Assembly: GCA_037447655.1 (NCBI GenBank)
Contig: JBBHKE010002749.1
Span: forward strand, 1-64,000
Direction: 5' to 3'
Source: Zygnema cylindricum
Lineage: Eukaryota > Streptophyta > Zygnematophyceae > Zygnematales > Zygnemataceae
DNA length: 64,000 bases
Below, one piece after another: positions 32,735 through 44,613 of this stretch. Each line of letters begins with the position of its first letter. Within the stretch, counting starts at the first letter, position 1. Position numbers and translations under genes: made by a program. The notes below the pieces were generated by a model, which was given only the letters and a program-made list of their open reading frames with translations, was not told where the DNA came from and ran no database searches.

Positions 32735-32985
32735 TAACTTGACGAACCGCAGGTACCGGGATCAAATCTTTGGTCCGTCAAGTATATTTTTAGTAACCTA
32801 CTAAAAATAGCTGTCTGTTGAACTAAGGCAGCCATGGATCAACCTCTCTCTCTTACCTTCAGTGACTACAACAAGTATGGGAGCTAAGAGCGGAGGTGGA
32901 GGCAGGTTGTCCGTCCTTTTTCTTTTTCTTTTACAAAAACATATTTAAACCTAGAAAATACTCTAGAAATCTATAAATTTCAACA
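32735..32985 (-). repeat. B2 LTR fragment (251 bp)
   Basis: Nearly identical to 28785-29038, starting TGTTGAAATT on the minus strand at 32985. Only the first quarter of the LTR is present. Copia E resumes at 32986. Confidence 0.88.
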
Positions 32986-34129
32986 AACTGATGAAATCTT
33001 TGTATGGGTTGAAACAGACCCTGAGACAGTGGAACCTAAATTTGGATGAATTCTTAACTGAACTATGCTTTAAAAAAATCAATTCAGATCATTTCGTATA
33101 TGTTATAGACGGTGAAGATGGAATAATCTATAATGCTATATATGTAAGATGCTTATAAACAAGTTTATAAATGAAATAAACTTTACTAAGGAAGCTTTAA
33201 AATCCAAATTTGAGATGGAAGACCTCGGTGAGGCCGAGAATATCTGAAGGATATAAGTAGAGAGAGATAGAAACAAGAAACAGATAATGTAAACTCAAAA
33301 GGAGGCTATAGATTCCATGCTGGAAAAGTTTGAAATGAAAGAAGTTAAAGGATATGTAACTCCCATGGAATTCAACCTGAAATTAGAGGGAAGTAACTCT
33401 GATTCATGTATTTTAGTTGGTAAAAGTCTAGAGTCAGGGAGGAGGAATTTATGGCTTCAAAACCATATAGGCAAGTAGTTGGTATCCTCATTTATTTTAT
33501 GAACTTTACGAGTTCCGATATTGCAGTTGTTGTTGGTGCTTGAAAGAGAAGTCTACATAATCCGAAAAGGCTGACTAGTAAGCTGCAAAAAGAGTACTAA
33601 GATACCTGGCAAGAACTCGTAACCTCGAACTTGTCCTTGGAGGAGGAGAAGTCAAGCTGCAGACCGGGAGCGATGCTAGCTATGGCGACATGCATAGCAA
33701 AAAATCAACTACCGGATTTGTTTTGCATAATGGAAATGGAACTTGCTGCTAGGGAAACAAACTTTAGAAGGTCACGACCCGGTCAACTATGGAGTTAGAA
33801 TTTATGACTGCAAGTTGACCCTCAAGGAACTCTTATGGGTAAAGGCACTTTTACAGGAATTGGGACCCATGCAGACTGGGTCTTAAGTCATTTGGTTTGA
33901 CAACCAAGCAACCATTGCAATCGCCTCCAATCCCAACCACCACTTTAAAAGTAAACACATGGATTGTCAGACTGCATTTTGTCTGAGAAAAGGTGCTTGC
34001 TAGAGTTATAAAATTGTGTTATTTACCAGATGAAAATATGGTTGCAGATATGGTAACTTAAACTCTACCTGCGCTAAATTATACTTCTGCAGAATTGCTA
34101 TTGGATTAAGTGAATAACTAAGTCTAAAG
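32986..34129 (+). pseudogene. Copia E reverse transcriptase C-half and RNase H
   Basis: Heavily degraded plus-strand pol: MKSLYGLKQTLRQWNLNLDE at 32990, a YVDD region reduced to YVRCL near 33145, RNase H motifs (YGDMHSKKSTTGFVL, about 33680) and ENMVADMVT (about 34035). Stops and frameshifts every few dozen codons. It is followed by the purine tract CTTTAGGGGAG (34130-34140) and an LTR. Confidence 0.85.
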
Positions 34130-34140
34130 CTTTAGGGGAG

Positions 34141-35102
34141 TGTTGCTTTTACAGCTTTGTCCTCAATAGATAGAGTTGTAATGGGAGGTTTGTAACTTTG
34201 AATATTTTTGGTTCAAAGTGATTGTAATACTTACCTTAAATAGTGTGAAAGTGAAGAAGTAACGCTAGAGTATTTTCTACGGTCACACAAACACACGTCC
34301 ACATTTTTGACAACGCAGGAAGTGCGAATGGTCCTAGATACATGTCACTCATCGAACGAGGGAATTCGGTGGATCGGACGGACAAAATGTGAACCGGGCA
34401 TCTGGGAGCACAATTGTAAAAGGACAAGTACCGGACGCCGATTTTAACCTGACTAACGCCTAAGATTGAAATAGGGACCACAGGTGACGAGGTGCTTAGT
34501 AAGCTCTCTAGATATTCGTACAAGTTAAACCACAACCGGGTGGACTTATTTGGCTGTTGCTGACTAAGCATCAACATTATGTGTACGGCGTCAAATTGTG
34601 AATACTTCAAGTAACATATTTTTGTAGTGTAGTGCATTAGTAAATAGTCTTTACTATTTACCTTTAGACTATTTGGAAATAGATTTTTGGAAGTACGTTA
34701 AGGTACTCTATCATACTATAGTACAGTGCTACTATTCCAAGTACAAGCGCGTGATTCGTCAGTCAACAGTAGATAATCACTCAGTATATAAAATTTAGGA
34801 CTTATAAATATTTTGATATCCTGTTTTGGGTATATGGAAATCTAAGGGCATTTTTTGGGAAACTTGCAGAGTACATATCTTATGGTTTACTTAATCAATT
34901 GGGCTGTAATTTTGGGAATTGACGGCTTGTATGGTGATTTGTTTATGTGCTGAATTTGGTGTTAATTAGATTAGTGTGTAAGATTGTGTGGTGAATCAAA
35001 AGTGGTCTTTTTCGTGGGATTCTTATTTAGCTTTTGTTTTAGCTATGTCTACTTCAACAACTATTGTTGCACCTCCACCTACACTAGTTGTCATAGAACA
35101 AT
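34141..35102 (+). repeat. E 3' LTR with gag start
   Basis: Starts TGTTGCTTTTACAGC after the purine tract and ends near AGAACAATAG. About 960 bp, the same size as the C1 LTRs, with a related 3' end. An ATG at 35045 begins gag codons (STSTTIVAPPPTLVVIEQ) inside the LTR. It interrupts the F gag on its right. Confidence 0.82.
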
Positions 35103-35290
35103 AGTCTTATCTATCAAAAATAGGCTATTTGGGCGGTGGGCCCATAACCTGTTGAAGGTCATGGGCATATTGGCTTGGCACCGATCCACTTGCAATTTCC
35201 GTCACACTTGCACTTGCTGGGATATTCCTCCCAGGAGGAGCAGCTATAGCACTACGGCCTATAGGAGCACATGGTTCACCAAAAAATCTA
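35103..35290 (-). pseudogene. Copia F: LTR end, primer site and gag start
   Basis: The minus strand reads, from right to left, gag codons in an LTR tail (SASVTEIASGSVPSQYAHDL), the LTR end CAACA at 35150, a perfect primer-binding site (35137-35149), and then VMGPPPK, a stop and PIFD before LTR E cuts it. The N-terminal codons match those at the start of the window. Confidence 0.75.
35137..35149 (-). other. F primer-binding site (perfect)
   Basis: The minus strand reads GGTTATGGGCCCA after CAACA, identical to the Drosophila copia junction and to family H at 46399-46411. Confidence 0.88.
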
Positions 35291-35862
35291 CTGACAAAAT
35301 TCTAAGTGCTTGGACGAGAATCGTCCAGTCAAAAATAACTTTACACTTAAAATCCAATAGATATGTTTCACTTCTACATTCTCTTACGGACATACACACT
35401 AATTTACTCAAAGATAACTACTCGAGTAGATACTACAAAAATAACACACTAAAATTGGTTAATATTGAACAGTTGGTAGATTAAAAATATTCTAAGTCCT
35501 GCACTCAAATTTCTAAGACTAACTAAAGCTTACTTTTCAATTCCATGTACATATGTTTTAGATTTTTTGAATATCTTTAGAGTATTTAGTTCAATTATAA
35601 ATGATCAGTTTGATAAAGAATGTAGATTCTACACAAAGTTAATAAAATGAGAGTAATAAGTGTAGTTTAAGGTGTTTTGTGTTCTATTGTCTTTGATTTG
35701 CTTGTAGTGTATGTTTGTCTTGTTTCAAGACCTATTTCATTTGTAGTTACATATCTTATAGTATTAATTTAGTTTGATAAGTATTCCTCTTTTGATTTGC
35801 TTTTGCTAACATGTCGGATAACGGCTTAGCTCCTGTTGCAAGTGCTCCTATAGATCTAAGAG
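35291..35862 (+). repeat. LTR-derived sequence ending in a second F gag start
   Basis: AT-rich DNA without a coding frame. Its right end has an ATG at about 35811 followed by SDNGLAPVASAPIDL, like the window start, so 35500-35862 is probably the 3' part of a plus-strand F LTR. It ends where the satellite begins. I cannot assign 35291-35500. Confidence 0.45.
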
Positions 35863-38455
35863 TGGTAACAAACACTTTCTATTGTTAGCGCTCACAAAAA
35901 TAGGTAAAGTAAACTCTAAACCATGTTTTTAAATGAAATTTGTGTTTGCGCTAACAATAGTTAATTTGTAACAAAAAATGTTTGTTGTTCGCAGTAAATA
36001 CAAGAGGTAAAACAAACTCCAAACCATATTTGAAACACAAGTTTTTGTTTTTTCTAACAACAATAGCGGTAAGAAACTCTTTATATTGTTAACGCTCACA
36101 AAAAGAGGTAAAAAAAACCCGAAACCATGTTTCTAACACAAATTTGAGTTTGCGCTAACAAAGATATTTGTAACAATCAACGTTTATTATCCACGGTCAC
36201 AGAAAGAGGTAAAATAAACTCCAAACCATGTTTGTAACACAAGTTTGAGTTTGCGCTAACAACAATATAGGTAAGAAACTTTTTTTATTGTTAACGATCA
36301 CAAAATAGTTAAAAAAAACCCTTAATCATGTTTAAAACACAAATATGTGTTTGCGCTAACAATAGTGTTTCGTAACGAACAACGTTTATTATTTGCGGTC
36401 AAAAAATGAGGTAAAATAAACTCCGAACCATGTTTGTAGCACAAGTTTGTGTTTGAGCAAAAAACTATTTTTCTTAACAAAAAACGTTTATTATTACACT
36501 CACAAAAACAGTAAAAATAACCCCTAACTTTGTTTTCAACAAAAATTGTGTTAACATTAACAACAAAAATATTTAGGAACAAAGATTATTGCTTATGCAC
36601 ACAAAGAGAGTATAAAAAAGTTATAAACCATGTTTTTAGCACAAATTTGAGTTTGCGCAAACAACGATATTTGTAACAAACAAGGTTTATTGTTCACGGT
36701 CACAAAAAGAGGTAAAACAAACTCCGAACCATTTTTGTAACACAAGTTTTTGTTTTTGCTAACAACAATAGCGGTAAGAAACTCTTTATATTGTTAACGC
36801 TCACAAAAAGAGGTAAAGAAAACCCTAAGCCATGTTTCTAACACAAATTTGAGTTTGCCCTGACGAAGATATTTGTAACAATCAACGTTTTGTAACAATC
36901 AACGTTTATTGTCCACGGTCACAGAAAAGAGGTAAAATAAACTTCGAACCATGTTTGTAACACAAGTTTGTGTTGACGCTAACAATAATAGTGGTAAGAA
37001 ACTCTTTATATTTTTAACGCTCACAAAAATATTAAAAAAAAAAAACCCTAAACCATGTTTCTAACACAAATTTGAGTTTGTGCTAACAAAGATATTTGTA
37101 ACAAACAACGTTTTTTGTTCGTAGTAAGAACAAGAGGTAATATAAACTCCGAATCATGTTTGTAACAAGAGTTTTTGTTTTCGCTAACAACAATAGTGGT
37201 AACAAACACTTTATCTTGTTAACGCTCACAAAAATAGATAAAATAAACACTAAACGATGTTTATAACTCAAATTTGTGTTTGTGCTAACAATAATATTTT
37301 GTAACGAACAACGTTTATTGTTTGCAATAAAAAAAAGACGTAAAACAAACTCCGAACCATTTTTTTTACACAAGTTTGTGTTTGCGCTAACAACAATAGT
37401 GGTAAGAAACACTTTATATTGTTAACGCTTAGCAAAATAGTTAAAATAAACCCTAAACCATGTTTCGAACACAAATTGGAGTTTGGGCTTCAAAGATATT
37501 TGTAACAAACAACGTTTATTGTTCGCGGTCAGAAAAAGAGGTAAAACAAACTCCGAACTCTGTTTATAACACAATTTTGTGTTTGCGCTAACAACAATAG
37601 TGGTAACAAACTCTTTCTATTGTTAATGCTCACAAAAAGAGGTAAAATAAACTCCGAACCATGATTTTATCTCAAATTTGTGTTTGAGCTAACAATAGTT
37701 TTTATTAACAAAAAACGTTTATTATTACACTCACAAATACAATATAAAAAACTCTATAAACTTAGTTTTCAACAAGAAATTGTGTTTGTGTTAACTACAA
37801 AAACATTTACGAATAAAGTTGTATTGTAGCGCACACAAAGAGAGTTTGAAAATATCCTAAACCATGTTTCTAACACAAGTTTGAGTTTGCGCTAGAAAAA
37901 ATATATGTAACAAACAACGTTTATTGTTCACGGTCACAAAAAGAGGAAAAATATACTCCAACCCATGTTTGTAACACAAGTTTGTGTTTGCGTCAACAAC
38001 GATAGTGGTAAAAAACACTTTCTATTGTTAACGCTCACAAAAGTAGATAAATATACTCTATACGATGTTTATAACTCAAATTTGTGTTTGCGCTAACAAT
38101 AGTTATTTTTACCAAAAAACGTTTATTATCACGCTCACAAAAAAAGAAAAAAAAAACTCCTATACTTTGTTTTTAACACAAATTTGTGTTTGCGCTAACT
38201 ACAAAAATATTTATGAACAAAGTTTTATGCTTGCGCACACCAAGAGAGTTTAAAAAAATTCTAAACCTATTTCTAACACAAATTTGAGTTTGCGCTAACA
38301 AAGATATTTGTAACAAACAACAATTATTGTTTGCGGTCAAAAAAAGAGGTAAAATATACTGTGAAACACAAGTTTGTGTTTGCGCCAAAAACAATAGTGG
38401 TAAGAAACACTTGATATTTTTAACGCTCACAAAAATAGATAAAAAATACCCTAAA
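35863..38455 (+). repeat. Satellite array, block 1 (~101-bp monomers)
   Basis: About 25 tandem monomers of about 101 bp. Two alternating types share GTTTGCGCTAAC and ACCATGTTT and differ in other segments (TTGTTAACGCTCACAAAA against TTGTTCGCGGTCACAAAA). Many monomers hold AACACAAATTTGTGTT, a perfect 16-base palindrome. Frames on the minus strand are chance products: 101 is not a multiple of three and stops recur. The block is continuous with 39536-40402 once the solo LTR is removed. Confidence 0.95.
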
Positions 38456-39535
38456 AAATTTTTTCTACAACCACCGTTGCAGGAGGAGAACCAGCAATGG
38501 TAGTGGAAGTAGACATTAGAAACACCAGAAATTATCAAATAAGCACCTACTCAACTGCCAACTTTGACCCAACACAAAATATGACTCAAAACTTCAATAT
38601 GCCTCAAATTTGCCACAATGATATAAAACACAGTAAATTAACAATTTCCAAAATTGAAGCCCAAATGATTATGTTAACCATACAATATAATTTCTGGAAG
38701 TTTCCCAAAAACTGCCTTTAGAAAATCATATTCCCAAAACTGAATGATTCAAAATTGTCTAAGTCCTAAACTTATATACTCGCAGTGAGTATCTATTGGT
38801 CACACTAATAAGGGTGATTATACAACAGTACTATCCTAATTAATCGACAAAGTATCCAGCGTACTTACTGTATCGTGAGAACCACCAAAAACTTAATTAT
38901 TTTTTTCCAAAAACCTAATTAGTGAAACAATAAAATTCATTACACTAAACTACAAAACAATGTTAATCAAATATTTTCAGATGGCAAATTGTACAATAAA
39001 CGTTCCTGGTGCTTAGTCATGGTGGTCGCTAAAGTCCAGCCGACTGTCGTAGTGTAGTACGAAGCACCTGAGTGCTTCGTCACTTGTGGTCCCACGTGGA
39101 TCTTGCTTCGTCACTTGTAATCCCACGTGAATCACGCTTGTGGTCCAAAGTGAATCGGGTCCGTTGACACGACTTGAAATTAATGATCACAAAATGTACC
39201 GTACCAAACATTTCCGAATTATTCGGACGTTTCCAATCAATGATCATAGAAATGTCCCGTAGCTTACAATTCCGAAATATTCTTACATATATTTTCCAGA
39301 GTATTCAGAATGGATTCATTCCATATGATCCGGCCATTCAAACTGTCTGCTGCGTGACACGTGTCGGTCGCCACTCTGTAAAACTTGCAAAGGTATAATA
39401 CACTCTACTATACTTTTGCTACTCTAATACTAATAAAGGTAAGTATTACATAAAACTACTTAGAAAATTTTTTAAGTCTTTTTGGTCTCCTCTCACAGCC
39501 CTATCTACTGAATATAAAGATTTTAATATTCAACA
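38456..39535 (-). repeat. Solo LTR E' inside the satellite
   Basis: The minus strand starts TGTTGAATATT at 39535 and ends with gag start codons (ATGTCTACTTCCACTACC, about 38515) near 38456, as in E and C1. The satellite monomer is interrupted between CCCTAAA and AAACCATG, so the element landed in the array. A degraded AAACC/AAAAA target duplication is possible. Confidence 0.8.
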
Positions 39536-40402
39536 AAACCATGTTTCTAACACAAATTTCAGTTTGCTCTAACAAAAATATTTGTAAAAATCAATGTTTA
39601 TTGTTCACGGTCACAAAAAAAAGGTAAAATAAACTCCAAACCATGTTTGTAACACAAGTTTGTGTTTGCGCTAACAACAATAGTGGTAAGAAACTCTTTA
39701 TATTGTTAACGCTCACAAAAACAGTTAAAAAAAAACCTAAATCATGTTTCTAACACAAATTTGAGTTTGTGCTAACAAATATATTTTTAACAAACAACTT
39801 TTATCGTTCGTGTTCACAAAAAGAGGAAAAATAAACTCTGAACAATGTTTGTAACAAAATTTTTTGTTTGCGCTAACAATAATAGTGGTAACTAACACTT
39901 TCTATTGTTGACGCTCACTAAAATAGATAAAATAAACTCTTAACGATGTTTATAACTCAAATTTGTGTTTGCGATAACAATAGTTTTTTTTAACAAAAAA
40001 CGTTTAGTATTACGCTCACAAAAAGGTAAAAAAAAACCCCTAAACTTTGTTTTCAACACAAATTTGTTTTTGCGTTAACTACAAAAAAATTTACCAACAA
40101 ATTATAATGCTTACCCACACAAAGAGAGTTTAAAATAATGTTTAACTATGTTTCTAACATAAATTTGAGTTTGCGCTAACATAGATATTTGTAACAAACG
40201 ACGTTTATTGTTCGCAATCACAAAAGAGGTAAAATAAACATCAAACAATGTTTGTAACACAAGTTTGTGTTTGCGCTAACAACACTATTGGTAAGAAACT
40301 CTTTATATTGTTAACGTTCACAAAAATAATTAAAAAAAACCCAATGTTTCTTACACAAATTTGAGTTTGCTATAACAAATGTATTTGTAACAAACAACCT
40401 TT
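39536..40402 (+). repeat. Satellite array, block 2
   Basis: About 8 to 9 monomers of the same ~101-bp repeat in the same orientation as block 1. It ends at CCTTT (40398-40402), where copia G begins. The matching CGTTT and the rest of the monomer continue at 52217. Confidence 0.95.
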
Positions 40403-41223
40403 TGTTGATTTGAGGTAATATGTGCAACAGAAGAAGACAAAGAAGCACAAAGAGTTGTCATAATAACCAAATCCCAAAAAGGAAACTCTCACGAAATCCC
40501 ACAAAATAACCAACTTCACAATGAAGCCCCAAGCAAACTAGACACACCAAAGATATGCAAATAAGCCACATAAAAACCATAACCCAAAAAATCCACACGC
40601 AGATTTTCACAAAGTTTTGCCTAAAGATCACAATAATCTTCCGATTCAAAAACCCCCAAAAACTGCTTCGCAGATTTCCATACGAGGAATTCCTTACTCC
40701 AAATATATTATAAGTCCTATACATACAAGTTAGCCTACAGCTGATCTACACTATACCAAAAATACCGTGGTTGACCGGTACACTAACCTTATCGAACAAA
40801 ACTCCGCCGTCACCCGTACACAATATATACATCAAACCTAGAAAAATCCACCGCTAAAACAAAGTGCTACGCGGTCAGAAGTTCGTTCACTGAAATGACG
40901 GCGCATTGAATATTTCACTTCCAAAAATGACAGCGGACTTCGTCCGCCGTTAGCCCATTCGTTCATCACCGAAGATGAACCTCCACGTGTAAATCTGGTC
41001 CCCGAATGAATCTGTACTTCAGTTGTCCGGATCAACCAGCCTTAACTCCCTCACGGACTAACACGTGTCCCTAGAGTGTACCAAACTTGTGATTTCTCGT
41101 CTGAGTTACATACCACACTAAATCCTATCTACGCAAATTCAATTTTTACACAAAAATTACTATGTCCGAAATCTCCTTTTCACACACGAGATATAGAAAA
41201 GACTAAAGGTTTCCAAAACAACA
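40403..41223 (-). repeat. G 3' LTR
   Basis: The minus strand starts TGTTGTTTTGGAAACC after the tract GGTTTAAGAGAG (41224-41235) and ends TCAAATCAACA at 40403. It includes an ATG (about 40461) and gag codons identical in layout to the 5' LTR. Confidence 0.9.
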
Positions 41224-41235
41224 CTCTCTTAAACC

Positions 41236-42800
41236 TTTAGACTCTCTCTGTCACTAAGTCCACATGCCTTTCTACAAAACTTCAATTAAGGTGCAAGTAA
41301 AGGCTTAGTCATCATATCTGCTACCATTTCCTCATCCGGGAGATAACTGAGTTCTAAAATTCTCTTCATCACCTTCTCTTTTACAAAATGCAGCTTGATA
41401 TCAATATGTTTGCTTTTAAAGTGATGACTTGGGTTAGATGCAATCGCTTTAGCTGCCTAGTTGTCACACCACACTATTTCAAATCTAGATTACATGAAAT
41501 GAAGTTCTTGAAGGAGAGATTTTACCCAAAGTAGCTCATTAACAGCTAAGCTTACAACCATATATTCAACCTCCATTGTAGACTGAGCTGTGACTTTCTA
41601 AAGTCTCTTACTCGAGCAGCATGTTCCACTTCCAATATTCAGAATGAATCCGGTGGTGGAGCGGCGGCTTGGCATGTCTATGTAGCTCGCATCGCTCCAA
41701 GTCTGAATTTTGACTTCATCTCCACCGAGAGCAAGTCGTAGATTCAACGTCCCTACAATATACCGAAGAACCCGCTTTGCTGCCTTCCAATTTGATCTCC
41801 TCGGATTTTGCAAACTCCAGCTTATGACACCAATTGTTGCCGCAATTTCTGGCCGCGTGCAATTCATGAAGTAGATGAGGTTGCCGACAATCTGGTAGTA
41901 TGGATTGGTAGACATAAAATCTGCCTCCCCTGATTCTAAGGTGTAAATAAAGATGACTCATTCTTTGGTCTCCATGCCTTCCACCTTTTTCTTAAATTCC
42001 ATGGGAGTGGCATTTCCCTTTGCCTCTACCATGCCAAACTTCTCGAGCATATTCCCAATCGCTTCCCGTTGCGTTAGATAGATTAATCCCCTATCTTTAC
42101 CCCTCTCTACTTGAATTCCAAGAATATACTTTGCCTCCCCTAAATCCTTCATCTCAAATCTGAAATTCAATGTTGCTTTTATTTTATTCATCTCATTTAA
42201 TGACTTACGTAGTAGCAGCAAATCATCTACATACACCGCAATGTAAATAATCTCATCTTCTCTTTCCATAAAATAGACCGAGTGAACTGAACTAATCCTT
42301 ACAAAACCGAGACCAGTTAGAAGCTCATCTAGTTTCAGATTCCATTGACGAGGATCCTGCTTCATACAGTACAAGGATTTCAGCAACTTACAGACCAAAT
42401 TTTCTTTTCCAGTCTCTACATACATTTCAGGCTGCTTGATGTAAATCACTTCCTCTAAGTCTCCATGCAAGAAAGTTGTCTTAACATCCATTTGATGTAA
42501 TTCCATATCCTCAATGGATTGTAAAGATAACAATATTCTAACAGTTGGAAACCGGACAATCGGAGAGAAAGTCTCTTCATAGTTAATTCCCTCTTTCTGA
42601 CTATAATCTTTTGCAACAAGCCGAGCTTTATATCATTCAATGGATTTATCCAGATTCAAATTAACTTTAAAGACCCACTTACAGCCGATTGCCTTTCGAT
42701 CAGGCGGAAGTTCCACAAGCTCCCAAGTTTGAGCTTCCATTATTGACCGCATTTCGTCGTTTGCTGCGGAGATCCATTGATCCTTTTTCAAAGCTGAGAA
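41236..42800 (-). pseudogene. G reverse transcriptase and RNase H
   Basis: Reverse transcriptase from about 42720 (KWVFKVNLNLD), MDVKTTFLHGDLEE at about 42490, SLYCMKQDPRQWN and YVDDLLLL at about 42225. RNase H runs from about 41915 (FMNCTRPEI, WSDASYIDMPSRRSTT) to DEEMVADMMTKP at about 41330. The open frame 42533-41958 is 191 codons. Frameshifts near 41945 and 41600, with stops at about 41460 and 41295. Confidence 0.9.
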
Positions 42801-43730
42801 AGCCTCCTATATAGAGATGGGTTCCATCGTGCCGGAAAAAAATAGAGCATGATCCACTGGTTCACCTCGCAGCCTGCTGCTTTGCCATCCCCCCCTTGGA
42901 AAATCTGAGGCTGGAATTATTGGAGCCGTACGAGGTTGCCGTGAAGTAGGAGGAGGTGGAGGAGGAGGTGGAGGAGGTCTAGTAGGCTCGACAAGTGGAA
43001 CATCCGGACTGTCCGGAGTCAGAATATGAGATGTTCCGCCACCAAGAGATAAAGAAGAGGTGGTTGAAGAGGTAAAAGGAACACTTTCGAAAATTACATA
43101 TTCTTGAATTTTGGCATTTTTCTCAAAACCTGTCATGCCAAAAACATCAATCGATTGACTTTCTTCATTAAACTGAATATTTCTAGCAACATGATGAGTT
43201 TTTCTATCTGTATTCTATACTCTATAGCCTACGGACTCATTATCAAATCCCATAGAAATTCCGGGAACCGATTTCGAACTAAGCTTAGAAATAGGAAGAT
43301 TATCCAAAATAAAATATTTACTTCCAAAACTCCGAAAGTGACTAACATTGAGCTTTCTTCCGATCCATACTTCATATGGTGTTTTCCCTTTTACAACTCT
43401 AGTTTCTATTCTATTCCTAATATATGAAGCACAAGAGAAAGCCTCACCCCAAAATTTAAAATCTATCCGTTTATCTAACAACATAGATTTTGCACTTTTC
43501 GTTAGAGTCCGATTAAGTCTTTCTGATACTCCATTTTGCTCCGGAGTATAAGGAACTTTAAATTGCGGAGAAATGCCGTTTTCTTTTAGATAGTCCAAAA
43601 ATGCATGAGAAATATATTTACCTCCGTTGTCGGGCAGAGGAGAGAATCGGCTTCCCCTGAAGCTTTTCCGCCCACACCCGAAAGTGCTTGAAGTGAGTAA
43701 GCACTTCACTCTTCTCCTTCATAAATTAAA
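42801..43730 (-). pseudogene. G integrase core and spacer
   Basis: Integrase core from the mutated LPDNGGKYIS (about 43630) through YTPEQNGVSERLNRT (Glu, about 43540) to the KTPYEVWIGRKLNVSHFRSF module (about 43370). The spacer (about 43136-42810) has a run of about ten prolines and ends GGWQSSRLRGEP. A TAA in FTKVYF (about 43725) and a frameshift near 43640 break the frame. Confidence 0.88.
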
Positions 43731-44613
43731 CTTTTGTGTATCGGGAAAAATCATCGGTAAAAGTGACCAAAAACCGAATGCAACTGAGGGAAGGGACTTT
43801 TGACGATCCCCACACATCCGAATGAATAATTTGCAACAAATCCATAGCTCGCTTATCCGCGGTATTAGGTAGGGGCAGCTTATGAAGCTTTCCCAAAGCA
43901 CACCCATCACATACATTAGAGTATTTTTGGCTTAATTTGACACCATCTATCGTATTTTGTTTTACCATTTTATCAAGCCTCTCATGATGAACATGACCGA
44001 GCCTCTTATGCCATAAAACATTTTTCAGAAGGACATTGGAGTATGCAAAGTCAATTTCACTAGCCAAGTCCATCCTATACAACAAGTTTGGGCCTCTAGT
44101 TCCTACCACAGGTACTCTCCCATCTTTACTTAATACCTTTTTCCCATTCTTTTGCAAAATTTGAAATCCGTTCATTTCAGCCACCGAAGTGGAAAACATT
44201 TTTTTTTTAAATGTTGGAATATAGTGAACATCATGTAAGGTCTTTTTTACAATCTGATCGTTGATGTCACATGCTAACTCCACGCTTCCTTTTGCTGTAA
44301 CCTCCACACCGCTGTCATCCGCGTAATAAATCCGACGAGTGGGAATTGGAATAAGGGTTTTGAAATAAGCCCGATTGCCGCACATGTGGGAGGAGCACCC
44401 GGAGTCCTTAATCCACTCATTCTCTGGAGGTCCCTCCATGAGATCTTTTGCAAGAGCAAAGAACTCATCGTCATCCGATTGCACGAATCTGACCACATCC
44501 TCTTTTTCCTCCTTCGGTTCATCTTGTGGCGTCTCATCGATTGCAAGGAACGTCGTATTATTAACTGGCAGTTTTGATGCCGGTAATCTTGATGATGAAT
44601 CCTCTAGCCGCAC
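43726..44613 (-). pseudogene. G protease and integrase N-terminus (295-codon open frame)
   Basis: One open frame. An acidic linker (DEPKEEKEDVVRF) is followed by the protease active site WIKDSGCSSHMCGN (about 44415-44375, Asp-Ser-Gly intact), the flap region and VHYIPTFKKKMFSTSV. The integrase HHCC domain WHKRLGHVHHERL to CDGCALGK is at about 44010-43890, and the first core Asp is in IHSDVWG (about 43835). The ATG is internal to the polyprotein and need not be a real start. Confidence 0.92.

Larger units (their letters stand above)
28002..32985. mobile_element. Copia element B2 with inverted interior
   Basis: A complete LTR (28002-29038, minus orientation) plus the last ~10 codons of pol and the purine tract lies left. 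A 251-bp piece of the same LTR (32735-32985, minus) lies right. Between them the gag-pol interior (29084-32734) runs on the plus strand. The shared LTR stretch is nearly identical, as expected of one young element. The interior seems to have been flipped, with loss of DNA at both breakpoints (gag start and most of one LTR; the RNase H C-terminus). Confidence 0.8.

Noticed and set aside
35137-35149. tRNA gene, because of the CCCATAACC anticodon-loop sequence
   Set aside because: Only the 13-base loop complement is present, with no cloverleaf, and it sits at LTR ends.
35863-38455. Long minus-strand frames in the satellite (for example 37083-37412) as repeat proteins
   Set aside because: The monomer length is not a multiple of three, so the frame drifts, stops recur, and neighbouring monomers do not keep one frame.
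35863-38455. CRISPR-like array
   Set aside because: Monomers are contiguous ~101-bp tandem repeats with no unique spacers, in eukaryotic retrotransposon DNA.
42940-42980. Poly-proline stretch as a separate secreted or wall protein
   Set aside because: It is in frame with the G integrase spacer between integrase and reverse transcriptase.
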